In this document: piece by piece, positions 10,798 through 22,114 of the stretch | Numbering within the stretch: the stretch's first letter is position 1 | How the letters are laid out: every line of letters starts with the position of its first letter | Assembly: GCA_024803745.1 (NCBI GenBank) | Contig: JANJXV010000020.1 | Location: forward strand, 20,500,777 to 20,564,776 | DNA length: 64,000 nt | Direction: 5' to 3' | From: Megascapheus bottae | Lineage: Eukaryota > Chordata > Mammalia > Rodentia > Geomyidae | Notes under the pieces: model-generated | Database searches by the model: none | What the model saw: the letters and a program-made list of their open reading frames with translations, nothing else | Told to the model about the DNA's origin: nothing | Position numbers and translations under genes: made by a program

Positions 10798-11744
10798 TTT
10801 TATAAAATAGTTTTTAAGTGTATGCATTAGTAATCAAGTTGACTACCTTACTCTGTTTTGTACAGCTACACAAAAGCACGTATATAGGCTGAGTAAAGCA
10901 ATTCAGAGCAACTTGGGGTTCATAGATTGGCTCACCAAATATATAAATGTTGTACCGTAAATCAGATACAAATACAGTCATGAGAAAACAGAGAGGCCAC
11001 ATTTTGTTAGGTCGAATTTGGAGTCTGTATTAAAGGCTGGCAACTACAGATGGACTCCTGACTCAAAGATCTCTAGTCAGCAAATATTATTAACACTGTT
11101 AGGAAACTGAGTCATGAGGGCTGGAGAGGAAAGAAAGAACATAAACAATACCACACAAACCAATTTAGCTCCAGTGGAGAGCTGAAGTGCAATGATGACT
11201 GGAGAACAGCCAGGAGACAGGACATGAGCACAGAGGCACGTGGCATGGCTTAATGGCACCTGAGCTGGTCCTAGCCTAAATAGTGTGAAGGTCACAGGAA
11301 ACTCAAGGGCCAGGCCCTGGACTGACTGGTTTAATAACCTATCAACCAAGTCCCTTGGCTCTGCCTCCAGGGATTGAGGCCCACACATCACTTGGGAGAC
11401 AGGGGCTTTACCTTCCCCCACCATAAAGACAAGATGCCAGACCCTACCATCCACTATGTGGCCAAGATGGTGCTGGCCAGAGACAATCTCCTCACTTCTG
11501 ATAAGGGCCCTTCTTAATGCCCCCATCCACCACAGCAGAGCACAATAAGAAACTCCATTTCCCCAAGTCCTTGTACTAAGGAGCTAAACTCACCTTTGAA
11601 GAGGAAACCCTGTGGCCTAATTGCTCTTAAAAGCCTTATCTTTAAGTACTATCAAATTTTCAGTGAAACTTCATTATGACTTTTGGAAAGGTCCAACATT
11701 CATAGCTCCACAATAACTCCTGTATTACAGAAAATCCTATCCAT
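10798..11744. other. Unassigned block, GC-richer at about 10980-11620
   Basis: Composition shifts to clearly higher GC than the flanks. A 149-aa open frame lies on the minus strand (11077-11526) with no recognisable domain. 'gccaagatggtgctggccag' and its surroundings resemble the style of an endogenous retroviral LTR or an old exon, but I cannot name either. Left unassigned. Confidence 0.4.
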
Positions 11745-12075
11745 TTCTTTTTTTCCATGTATTTTTTATTGTAATTAATAGACGGGTTACATTATATTCG
11801 CCAGATGGAAGGTGCATTACTTCACATACATTGATACCCTTTCTCATGTCTTGGTCCCCATTTCCCTCCCCCCACTCTCACCCCTCATCTTGTTTTCCCC
11901 CCTTCCCTATCTGATTTCAAATAACCAAATATGCATATGTACAATATATCAGATAAGAAGGTGAAATACTGTAATAATATGAGATAACCAAGGGATAGAA
12001 AAAGAGATGAGAGATAACATAGTACATTAAGGCCAACACTCACTCATTATATGGGTTTTGTTTAAAATTTTCAGT
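11745..12075 (-). mobile_element. L1 3' end, 5'-truncated, reverse
   Basis: Plus strand begins with a T-run and 'attgtaattaatagac', the reverse of the L1 tail 'attacaataaa'. 'ccagatggaaggtgcatta', a C-rich motif (reverse of the G-rich polypurine) near 11858-11886, and 'atatgagataaccaaggg' follow. About 300 bp of 3'UTR remains; the 5' boundary is near 'gttttgtttaaaattttcag'. Confidence 0.85.
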
Positions 12076-12127
12076 AAATTTTCTTTTAATAGTCAAAGTT
12101 ACATCTGTATTAGATAAGAACACATGT

Positions 12128-12166
12128 AAGGAGCCTCTTAGCACAGTAGGTAGCGTGTCAGTCTCA
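12128..12166 (+). pseudogene. tRNA-Met(CAU) 5'-half, tailless retropseudogene
   Basis: Bases 12133-12166 match the first ~35 nt of mammalian elongator tRNA-Met: acceptor 5' strand, D-arm with intact box A 'tagcacagtagg' (12139-12150), anticodon stem 5' strand and 'gtctca'. There is one missing base near the acceptor and two CpG-type transitions. The match stops inside the anticodon loop, at about position 35-37. There is no poly-A. Identical direct repeats 'tagataagaacacatgt' lie at 12111-12127 and 12167-12183 (the first two bases may belong to the tRNA). Five extra bases precede the tRNA start. This fits the tailless retropseudogene class and is not a functional tRNA. Confidence 0.85.
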
Positions 12167-12198
12167 TAGATAAGAACACATGTGTCAGAAACTTACAA

Positions 12199-12445
12199 AG
12201 CCTGGCCGCCCTGGCTCACACCTGTAATCCTAGCTACTCTGGAGTCTGAGATCTGAAGATCACGGTTCAAAGGCACGCTGGGCAATACAAAGCTGAGAAA
12301 CTGTTATCTCCAGTTAATCACTAGAAAATGGGAAGTGGGGCTGTGGCTCAAGGGTAGGTTGGTAGCCTTGAGCTGAAGAGCTCAGGGACAGCACCCAAGC
12401 CCAGAGTTGAAGCCCTATGACCGCCAACCCACTGCCAAAAAAAAT
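12199..12445 (+). mobile_element. 7SL-head/Geo dimeric SINE
   Basis: Full dimer: head 'ggctcacacctgtaatccta', linker 'ttatctccagttaat', Geo monomer 'gggctgtggctcaaggg', A-tail. Direct repeats 'gaaacttacaa' at 12188-12198 and 12446-12456 define the insertion. It landed immediately next to the tRNA-Met fragment. Confidence 0.9.
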
Positions 12446-12657
12446 GAAACTTACAAGAGTAAATATTTGTGATATTGCTTTTCTAGGGTACAAATATGAT
12501 TTTTAATAATTACACATTTCATGACAGTAACATTCTCAATCTTATAAATCAAAACACTTCTTTTTTTTAAAATATTTTTTTTATGAAAGAAGTAATGGAA
12601 CTGTGGTTGTCAACATGAAAATAAGAATTGTCCCAGTCTCATATATCCTAATTTTCT

Positions 12658-12853
12658 ATATATTTTTTTTGCCAGTCCTAGGCTTGGTCTCAGGGCCTGA
12701 GCACTGTCCTTGAACTTTCTCAAGGCTAGAGCTCTACCACTTGAGCCTCAGCACCACTTCTGGCTTTTTGCTATGTATGTGGTACCAAGGAATCAAACCC
12801 GGGTTTTCGTGCATGCTAGGCAAGCATTCTACCAGTAGGCCAAACTCCCGGCC
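12658..12853 (-). mobile_element. IDL-Geo-type SINE, reverse
   Basis: Complete dimer on minus: ID monomer at the right ('gcatgctaggcaagcattc' on plus), Geo monomer in the middle, A-tail as the T-run near 12663-12670. Direct repeats 'cctaatWttct' at 12647-12657 and 12854-12864 (one mismatch). Confidence 0.9.
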
Positions 12854-12864
12854 CCTAATATTCT

Positions 12865-14965
12865 TCTGATTCTTTTTTCTTTCTGAAAAATGACACTTCA
12901 GTTTTTAAATATTGGTGATTTCCACCAAGAGTTTGCTCAAAATTTGTAGAAGTTATTTTAATTATTACCCTGAAAGGTAACGAAAAATCCTCAGGTGCCT
13001 GGCTTGGCAATCGCTGTTGTGTGAATCGGAGAATTGTATTTGAGTCAGGATGGAATGACATCTCACTGGATCAGAAGAAGTTGGAAAATTTTATGAAAAC
13101 TTACAAGTCATAGTAGCCAAAGATCTAGGCAAAATTCAGGAGTTTTTATGTCTCCTCTCAATAAAAGTGAATCAGTTAGGATCCTAAATGAGTGTTCTAA
13201 AGGAAATTAGTTGAAATGAAAACTTGGTTGTAGGTTGGCCTTTTGTGATTACCCTGCAGATATTAGAGCACAGTTAGAAATTTTAGGGAAGATGATCAGG
13301 AAGTTTTCCATGACCTGTAATAACATTTTCTTTGTTTGAGCTATAGCAATGGCATGTTATTTATTTATTGGGAAGCAGTCTGCTTTGAACTCCACTGTTT
13401 TGAAATGACTGAAAATCAAACCCAAATTCTCATCTTGTGGTCATCAAACCAAAGTATAATACAGATAGAACTTATGGCCTCATCATCTTTCATATCAAAT
13501 GTATACAGCATGGGCACTTGAGAAGCATTGGTACACTGGGATTAAAATAGGAAAATTCGGGTAGGTTAAAACACATCTGAATTTGCTGAAATTACAAATA
13601 TTGTGGAGTCTCTTCATCTAAATACTTTAGCCTATTTTTTTCCTATATTATCAAGTCACCTGAAGATTTTTCGTTAGCTTTCAGGGATTCCCAGTTCTTA
13701 CTAGATTATATTTCTTCCTGGTAAAAATTCTTGTAGATTTAGGGAGCAACTAAGTACTGATATAGATGAAATTTCCATTGAATTAAACATTTCAAGATTT
13801 ATCAACTCTTTCCTAGAGAAAAAAACTGGGATATTTGAATAGAAACAAATTATTATTAAACTATTTGACCATGTACAAATGCCCCTAAAACTGTGAAATG
13901 AACAATTGAGCTCAATTTATAAAAATGGATGCACAGCCCCTAGATTTTTTTAAATTCTAGTAATGTTTCTAACATTTGCCTCAGACTAGTCACTGAATCT
14001 CAAGATTCAATGTCATCTGTATGTGACTCAGAAATCACATCTGTGCATTATAAATGATTAGGAGTCTTAGTAGGGGGTATAGCTACTTAAATGTCCTGCC
14101 CATCTTTCTTTAATCATGCTTCTTAGGAAGGTGCCTGGGGCAACTCTTTCTTAGAATTTCATTAGTAAGTGACTATTAGAGCCTTAGAATTCTGATGGAT
14201 GGGTGCTTTGCACAAATCAGGTATGAGAGTCTGAGGCCATCACTGAAATGATTTCAGTGATGATTTACTGTGGCATTGGAAGATGGCAGAAGTTCATGAA
14301 AACCATGGCCAAGGGAAGAGAGCTGATAGTAGCTGGAGTTGTAATCAAAATGGTTTGGTCCACTGGTCATAGCAGTTGCTCACAACGTGCCTATAACTAC
14401 TTTACACAGCCAGACTACTACAGCACCTTAATCCATATAAATTAAGGACACAGCTATAAATAGTGTGTTAGTGATAATTCATTTCTGATGAACAGAGACC
14501 AGTTGAATGCTCTCATGGATAATTGTGGAATCTCCTTGAATTTTCTGCCCTAAACCAGTTCAGACAACCAAAAAACACCTGAATGAAGTAAAGGCGATGA
14601 CAAGGTATCCTGTGATACTTCCCCAAAGCTGTACCATCTATCTTCTTGTCATTCCAACAAAGGTCCTATAACCATTTACCAGTGTGTGTTTTTGCTTGAT
14701 GTAGGGAAAGAATGACATTTCTGCAAGTCACCAAACACAGTGTGAGCCTCTAATGCTATTATAAGTCACCTGGCTTTAATGTGAACTATTTTACAGAAGA
14801 CTTGGCTCCTAATCCTTTCCCATCCCATCCTAATCTGTTTATTTTGTCATTTTAAGTGGCAAGAAGAAACTACATCACTGACACAGAGAATAAAGGTCAT
14901 TTTGCTTAGAGCATACACAATGAATTTAAGCTTCAAAATGGTGTTAATACTACTATATATAATAA
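12865..14965. other. Unassigned unique AT-rich sequence
   Basis: Roughly 2.1 kb without a recognisable gene or repeat. Small frames at 13336-13521 and 14248-14445 lack recognisable domains. Confidence 0.4.
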
Positions 14966-15045
14966 TCATAACTATCATTTATTAAATAAATATTGTGTTC
15001 TAGGTACATTAGAAAGTTCTTTATATGAGTAGTAATTAAAGATCA
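14966..15045 (+). repeat. MIR 3'-end-like fragment
   Basis: 'catttattaaataaatattg' then 'tctaggtacattagaaagt' resembles the MIR/CORE-SINE 3' region ('atttattgagcacttactatgtgccaggcact...'). Short and decayed. Confidence 0.45.
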
Positions 15046-15246
15046 AGCCCTGGATTAAATAATTTAGTAAACATATTGAGTAAATAATGTCTCTTTAAGA
15101 TTGGAACTATGGTTATACCTCCTGTTTAGAATCAGTGGGCCAATATTTAATTTTATTCTTTTTTATAAATGAGTTCTGTTGATCAAATATTCATACTAAT
15201 ACATTTTCACTGTTTTCCTGTTTATCCCCTACCAAAAACAACCTTT

Positions 15247-15462
15247 TGCTAGGTACCAGTAGTTCATGCTTTCAATCTTAACTATTCTGATAGCTGAAAC
15301 TTGAGGACTACAGTTTGAAGCTAGCTGAGGTAGGAAAGTCTGTGGGGCTTTTAAGCCCAATTTGCCCTTAAAAAGTTGGAAATGGAGTTGTGGCAAAGCA
15401 CTAGCTTTGAGTGCAAAAAATCTAAAGTATGCACCCAAGTTCTAAGTTCAAGCCCCAGTACT

Positions 15463-15507
<45 letters not shown>
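15247..15507 (+). mobile_element. 7SL-head/Geo SINE with (CA)n tail, old
   Basis: Degenerate head ('ggtaccagtagttcatgc'), a truncated linker, Geo monomer with 'agttgtggcaaagcactagc' and 'agttcaagccccagta', then a (CA)n tail at 15462-15506. No clear target-site duplication. Confidence 0.75.
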
Positions 15508-16529
15508 CACAAAGGAAGGGAAAAATAATCCTCTATCTTAGTGTACTTTTGGGTTTAGAAATTTAGTGAAAACAGTATAGTATCTACATTCCTTTTATCT
15601 GGTTCACATACTGATAATTAGTGAGCCAATATTAATGCATACTTATTAACCAAAGATCATACTTTCTCAGATTTTCTTAGTTTTTAATCAAATGTTCCTT
15701 TTCTGTTCAAATATTCTAGCACAGATATCTCATTTAGTTCTTATATCTCTGTAGGCTTTCTTTAGGCTGTCATGATTTCTTCATTTTTCTTTGTTTTTGA
15801 GAACTCTGACACTTTTGAGGCTTTCCTCATTAGATTAAAGTTATGAATTTGGGGAAGGAAGATCACAGAGGCGAAATACTGTTCTTATCATATCAGTGGT
15901 ACATCTTACCAACTGTTGATGTCAGTCCTGTGGATTTGGCTGCACTGTTATTTGTACCGCAAACATTCTTCCATGTAAAGTTTTCTTTTTCTATGTCCCT
16001 GTTCATACCATCCTCTTAGAAAAAGTCCCATGTGGTTCATAAGGAGGAATGAAGAGTTCCGCCTTCTTTCTACACATCTGAAAACATACATAAACTATAC
16101 AGACTTTCACACAAATTTACCTCTTCACTTCTCATCTATTAGTAATCATTTGCTTATATTAGTATTATCAATGAGTACTTGCTTTGTTTTTTAGTTACAA
16201 TGCAATAAAATTATTTAATTAATCAAGCTATTTTAGATTTGGCTACTGGAAGTTCCTCCAGTTGGCTTTTATGATCCCTTGATATCCCACCATTATAGGT
16301 GTTTTATTCTTTGTACCTCACTTTCAGGTACTGCAAGATGCTTCAGGATCATCTAGGGTGTTTCTTGCCTTGACCTAGAATCAGCTGTTTCTCCGAGGAG
16401 TTTTGTGTATCCTTCATGCGGAGTGGTATTATAAGCTAAAATCTGAAGCTGTAAGAATTACTTTTTTATTCTAAAATATTAGATGTTTATTTGAAAAGTG
16501 ACTCTGCTTACATAGTGTCTGGTATTATA
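15508..16529. other. Unassigned unique sequence
   Basis: No gene or recognisable repeat was seen. Confidence 0.4.
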
Positions 16530-16815
16530 AAATGAATCACATCCCCACAATATTGATATGTTGAAGTTCCAATGTGACTATACTTGCAAATGAGACCCAT
16601 CAAGATGTTAATAAGGTTTGAAATGGTTATTCTAAGTGTGGGTTCCTGAGCTGCTAGGACTTGTGTGCTGTTCTTTAAAAGCAAAAAAATGTGAGACACC
16701 GTTCTCTCTCCACCAAGTGAGGATAAAATCAGAAGGGGTTGTGTGGAAGTCATCAAGAAAGGAAGTGAATACTAGTAACCCCTAATCTTAGACGTCCAGC
16801 TTTCAAAACTGCCAC
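16530..16815 (-). mobile_element. MaLR-like LTR fragment, probable
   Basis: 'attgatatgttgaagttcca' early, and 'gacgtccagctttcaaaactg' near the end, follow the layout of mammalian-apparent LTR retrotransposon (ERVL-MaLR) LTRs read in reverse ('...catatgttgaagtccta ... cttccagcctccagaactg'). It is heavily decayed and has no internal retroviral sequence. The next SINE inserted at its right edge. Confidence 0.45.
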
Positions 16816-16829
16816 AAAACTTTTGTGTT

Positions 16830-16992
16830 TCTGGGGCTAGTGGTAGAGTTTGGCCTAGTGGTCGGGTGCTTGCCTAGCATGCACAAAGATAAGGGTTTGA
16901 ATCCTCCATACCACATATATAGAAAAAAGCTGGAAGTGGTGCTGAACAGTCCAAGGACAATGTTCAAGCCCTGAGCTCATGCCTAGGAAAAC
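16830..16992 (+). mobile_element. IDL-Geo-type SINE
   Basis: ID monomer with box A 'tggcctagtgg' and box B-like 'gggtttgaatcctcc', Geo monomer with an internal deletion, ending 'gcctagg'. Direct repeats 'cttttgtgtt' at 16820-16829 and 16993-17002. Confidence 0.85.
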
Positions 16993-17002
16993 CTTTTGTG
17001 TT

Positions 17003-17651
17003 GCCTAAGGTCTCTCTCTCTAATATCTCATACTGGTGGTACTAACTGACTAATTATACTCTAACTTTATGCCTTCAGCTGCCTCATTGTTTCAATGAGA
17101 CATATTTACTGTGGCTAAAGCAGCTCATATAGGAAAAATCAAACAAGGAAATGAAATACTTGAGCAATTTCTGTCTTTGACAGAAAGATCTCTTTTTCCA
17201 ACATGTTTACAAAGGGCTTTGTATGAATTTTCTTCCTTCAGATGGCTATTTGTAAAACTAGGGTATTATTACTATGACAGTCTAAGAGAGTTCAAATATA
17301 CTGTCATGTTTGAATCATCCAGAATGTAGAACACTAGATGCTTTAAAAAAATATCATCATAGTAAGAACAATAAGTGTACTACAACCCAAAACATAGCAG
17401 AAGTGGTAAAATGTAGTGAAATCTGTAAACTAATGTGCACATTGTCATTCGAACTCACGAGTTTATAAGAACTATAATGAAGCATTAAAACATATATGGA
17501 TTGTAAATATAAACTAGACTATCTGATACTGATTTGATGCTTGGTGAAGCACAGTTAAAGGCTCTATGTGAAGATGGTGATGTTATAATTTTGAGGATCA
17601 TATGGCTATTCAGTTTGATGACAAAGCATAGGAGAAGAATCCAGAAACTAA
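17003..17651. other. Unassigned AT-rich sequence
   Basis: Nothing recognisable. A 72-aa frame at 17111-17329 has no known motif. Confidence 0.4.
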
Positions 17652-17666
17652 ACAACCCAAATTCTT

Positions 17667-18909
17667 TTTTTTTATTGTAATTAGTAAAAGGGTTACATGA
17701 TATTTGCCAGATAGAAGGTGCATTAATTCACATACATTGATACCCTTTCACATGTCTTGGTACCCGTTTCCCTCCCCCCACACACACCCCACCCGTCTTG
17801 GTTTTCCCCCCTTCCCTATCAAATTTCAAATAACCAAATACAAATAAATTCAATATATCAGATAACAAAGTGAGGTACTATACCAATATGAGATAACCAA
17901 GGGACAGCAAAGGAGATGAGAGACAACATAGTACATTAAGGACAACAATCATTCATTATATGGCTTTTGTTTCACTATCCTGGAAGTCCTTTCAATTATC
18001 ACCATCCGATATGGCCTTATGTATCTAGATTTTGCTCTATTGCAAATCTCTGCTAGTAGAGCCCAAGGTTTCTACTGATTATGACGAATGAGGGAAACCA
18101 TTGAGCCTAAGTTCTTTTGAGTCTGGCTTACTTCACTTAATATGATTTTTTCTAAGTCTTTCCATTTCCTAACAAATGGGGCGATGTCATTCTTTCTGAC
18201 AGCAGCATAGAATTCCATTGTGTACAAATACCACATCTTGTTGATCCACTCATCAACTGAGGGACATCTAGGTTGGTTCCATATCTTTGCTATGGTGAAT
18301 AGTGCTGCAATGAACATTGTTGTGCTAGTGGGTTTAGTATGTCCTTGTTTCTGGGTGATTGGGTAAATGCCAAGTAGTGGAATTGCTGGGTCATAGGGGA
18401 GTTCTATGTTTAGCCTTTTGAGGCACTGCCACACTGCTTTCCATAGTGGTTGAACGAGTTTGCACTCCCACCAACAGTGTAGTAGTGATCCCTCCTGGCC
18501 ACATCCCTTCCAGCATCTGTTGTCTTTGTTTTCCTGATCCTGGCCATTCTAGCTGGAGTGAGGTGGAATCTTAGAGTTGTTTTGATTTGCATTTCTTTTA
18601 TGACCAGAGATGTTGAGCATTTCTTCATGTGTCTGTAGGCCATTTTTGTTTCTTCTTCAGAGAAGACTCTCTTTAAGTCTTTGGCCCATTTTTTAATGGG
18701 ATGGTTGTTACTTTGGAGGTTAGTTTTGGAGTGATTCAATTTTTTGAGTTGTTGATATATTTTAGATATGAGGCCTTTGTCCGTTGTTTGGTTGGTGAAG
18801 ATCTTCTCCCACTCTGTAGGCTTCCTGATTAGCTTACTAGCTATGTCCTTTGCCATACAAAAGCTCTGCAGTTTAATGCAGTCCCACTTATCCAGCCTTT
18901 CTCTGATTT
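17667..18909 (-). mobile_element. L1 retrotransposon, 5'-truncated, 15-bp TSD
   Basis: About 1.24 kb of L1 in reverse orientation. From its 5' end: ORF2 C-terminal segment (18909 down to 18072), then ~400 bp of 3'UTR with the G-rich polypurine motif (C-rich on plus near 17763-17795) and a short A-tail. Perfect direct repeats 'acaacccaaattctt' lie at 17652-17666 and 18910-18924. It is the best-preserved L1 here, so probably a fairly recent insertion, but dead through truncation and a frameshift. Confidence 0.95.
18072..18909 (-). pseudogene. L1 ORF2p C-terminal remnant, one frameshift
   Basis: The 5' part encodes a segment with 'PTEWEKIF', 'KKWAKDLKRVFSEEE' and '[18 protein letters not shown]'. 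The 3' part encodes 'PYDPAIPLLGIYP', 'MFIAALFTIAKIWNQP', 'YLYTMEFYAAVRKND' and 'IILSEVSQTQ'. These are hallmarks of the ORF2p C-terminus downstream of the reverse transcriptase. The two parts are in different frames; the Cys-rich motif (C-x3-C ... H-x4-C type, around 18440-18515) lies in the second frame, so a single indel near 18510-18535 separates them. The endonuclease and RT domains are absent. Confidence 0.9.
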
Positions 18910-18924
18910 ACAACCCAAATTCTT

Positions 18925-19719
18925 ATATAAGCATATTTTATCATCCTCATATGTTACATTTATATAATGTAACATGTTTCTGAGAAATTATTAAACTGAA
19001 TGGATTTTTTTCCTTTCTTGAAATGAGATAAAATCCTATATATGTCTAAAAGAAGTTCTCAAAGCAATACTCTGTGGAAATGAAGCTATGACTATTTCCA
19101 TTTTTAATTTAACTTAAAGCATTGAGAAAAACACATATTGTAGGTTAAATTAAAATTCACATACAAAATCACACCAGCAGAGTGAGGAGCAATAATCAAT
19201 AATCAAGTTCTTCCACCATGTTTATCCAATTTATCGCAGCTTTCTAATCGACTGGGACTGCTCATTGTTAAGACTTGTATCTTTGGTATTCTGTTAAATC
19301 CAAGAATCTTCTCATTACAGGAAAAAAAAATTAGCAATGGTGACTCTGGGGAATGCGGAGAAATAAAAGGAAATGATTGACTTGGTAATTTTATGCAGAT
19401 AAAAATCAAAGCACCAAAGAAAAAGCGTAAGAAAAGGGCAAAACTTTCAGGAAGCATTAAGCTGTCTCCAGTGTGCCTTTGGCATAATGAACACAACTTT
19501 TTTTTAAAAATTTAATCAACAATGTAAAGAATAAGCAAGAGGATGGCTAATACAAGAGGTTGAACACCATAGAAGAGAGAGAGAGAGAGACCTAATGATA
19601 ATATAGTACTTGCAAACAAGCTTTTGCTATTTCCCTCTTGAACTAAGTCTGTTGTCTACCAAGGCAATCCTACCCAATAGTAATTGTCTAACAATTGTTC
19701 TGCACTGAGAAAATACTTC
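18925..19719. other. Unassigned sequence with a short (GA)n run
   Basis: Contains (GA)n at 19574-19590. The minus-strand 97-aa frame (19203-19496) has no recognisable domain. Confidence 0.4.
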
Positions 19720-19890
19720 TGATGACAGACATTAGCACGTTTAGCCATTAAACCTCCTCACTGTAATTACCCTTGAGCTTATTCTCATGAATGAATTAAT
19801 ATGCTGATCGCTTGGACTACTGCAATCCGCGAAAGGGTGATGAATTGCTTGCAAATCAGATAAAATAAAGCATGACACCATTTAATAAAT
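19720..19890. promoter_or_regulatory. Candidate conserved noncoding element
   Basis: Repeat-free, with homeodomain-type TAATTA (19763-19768), an octamer-like TTGCAAAT (19849-19856) and several retained CpGs ('gatcg', 'atccgcgaa', 'gcacg') in an otherwise CpG-poor region. This is composition-based inference only; no alignment was available. Confidence 0.25.
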
Positions 19891-21799
19891 CCATGGAAGA
19901 TGGGGCTAGAGGCAGAAAGAAAACATTTCCACTGAGACTATCTTCTCAGAACGGAATGGGGAGCAGAGGCAAGGAGAGAAAGGATGAGCTCTTAGGTTAT
20001 GAAGACTACCATCCTTTGAAGTAGAAGTTTGCATGGTACCATTTCAGACAGGGATACTTTCATTGTCCATTGGCCACCACAATTCATTGCGCTTTCTCCA
20101 ATCTAAATGTATCAGTGGAAGACCACAGAAGGTAAAAATACAATTGTCTGTCCATTCCAAGCCTGGAAATAAGCTGCCTTCGTAAATGACTAGCTTGAAC
20201 CTAAAGTGGTTACAAAAGGTCAAGAACTTGTTTCTGAAATAAAATCAAGCAAACACATGAAAACGAGGCTCCATGGAATAAAAGACTAGCTAACAAGAGG
20301 AATGACTAGGACACCAAGTGAATTCTTTCTAGCTCATACCCAACCAGCTAAGAGCATTTGTAAGCAACAAAGTACCTGATTATACAACAAGTGGCCTGAT
20401 TGCATCGAACAGTGACTTGCTTGGGTCACTATAAAGATAATAATTCATCTTCCTGACTAGTGGCTGTGTTGTTTAGCCATCTAACAAAAACGCTTCAGCA
20501 TAGGAACTAACAAATCAATAGTACTGTCTCTTACCCACTTCCACCTTCTGAAGAGGGCTTGAGTCTCCAGACATATGCTGCATTGACATAACTTTTAAAA
20601 TTACCTATAAACACATTTTTTGAAGATGTCTGTGGGATGTATATTCAGAAGGGAAAAAAATATACTACCATGGGTAATACAAGAACTGGAATTGGAGTTA
20701 TAATTTTAAATGTTGTATTTTCATTTTACAAACAATGATCTTCTTCATCCGTTTCTTACATAATAATAAGGAAAAATCTGTTACTATCTCCTGCCTCTTC
20801 ATTTGATTTCCTTTTATTGTGTAATGGTGCATAACTTTGTAAATAATGTATTCTCAGCAATATTTTTCTGTGAGAGTGTGAACTCAGTAATTCTGCAGTG
20901 TGGTTTGGAGCCCAGTTACCAGATCTGTCACTTCCAGCAATCTGAATATACATTTTTTTAAACTGGAAAATAAACTCAACCAAATGCCTCCATAAGCTTA
21001 AAAAAGGATTTGATACATGAAATCTATAAAGCAGTTTGTTCTCAGCAAATATGGATTCTATGTCTCACTCATTGTTAAAATTGCCAAGATCTATTATAAG
21101 GGTGATTCTAGTCATTTGACATCCATTCAACCAATAGTCCCATCCTATTTTACACATCTTCAAACATTTTTCTGTCAGCATACCACTGAGAATAAAATAA
21201 TCAAGAATGCTACTCTTTCTCTGTCCATTATCTCGAAATAACCTGACTTGACAATTAAAAAGCAAGTCAAACTTCCTTTTCTGACCTTTAATCTTTAACA
21301 ATCATATGCTACCCCCTAAATTATATTCCTTTTTGGTTTAATGAAATTAAATTGCATTGAAATTAAGAAGATGAAGATAGGTCTCCAACTTTCTTCCATA
21401 GATTTATAAAGATAAAATATCTTTCTCTGCTTTTTGCCAGAAAGGGAAAAGGTTCACCTTGGAGAGAAAGTTTAGGTCCTTTGGGGTCTACAGGTCACAC
21501 CTACTTCAAATGCCTTATTTAGAAGCTTTACTAACTTGCCTTTACTTTCCATTTATCTAATCTACTACACAATGAGCAATCCTGGAGACTTTGTCTTACA
21601 TATATTCTCCAAAAAGATACCATATTAATTTGTTTTTTTGTTTGTTTTTGTAGAAGATGCTATTTAAGCTAGAATTCAAAGGCATCTTTAAGAATTACTT
21701 CTTCCATAGAGTATTTCTTATGTACCATGGGAATAAACTTTTATTATTTTTGTTATGCTCTTATAACAGAGCCTGTTTCAATTAAGAAATTATCATATT
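19891..21799. other. Unassigned unique sequence
   Basis: About 1.9 kb without an identifiable gene or repeat. Small frames around 20756-21301 overlap on both strands and look random. Confidence 0.4.
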
Positions 21800-21990
21800 A
21801 CCAGAGCCAGGTGCTATTGTGGAGGCTGAAATTTGACAATCGCAATCTGACACCAGTTGAGGCTCCTTTTCTCCTGTTAACAACCAAAAAGCTGAAATGG
21901 AACTGTAGCTTTTTTTGAGCAGAAAAGCTCTGAAACAGCACCTGGGATGAGGGTTTAAGCCCCAGGACCCTGCTCAGTGAAAAAAATAGT
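21800..21990 (+). mobile_element. 7SL-head/Geo SINE, old
   Basis: Decayed dimer: 'gccaggtgctattgtggagg' head remnant, 'cctgttaacaacca' linker remnant, 'aagctgaaatggaactgtagc' and 'gggtttaagccccaggacc' Geo remnants, ending in an A-rich tail. Old and partly deleted. Confidence 0.6.
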
Positions 21991-22114
21991 TAATTATGGG
22001 AAGAAACAACAACAACTTTTCCTCTTCTCCAGCTGTTATTTCCCCAATTTATCTCTACTGCATTTTACATAACTTCTAATCAAATAATTAAGATTTTCAA
22101 AAAGGGAATAAAAA

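Noticed and set aside
11077..11526. 149-aa frame as a real protein
   Set aside because: No domain, no signal for start context or exons; kept as an unassigned region and as a finding, not as a CDS.
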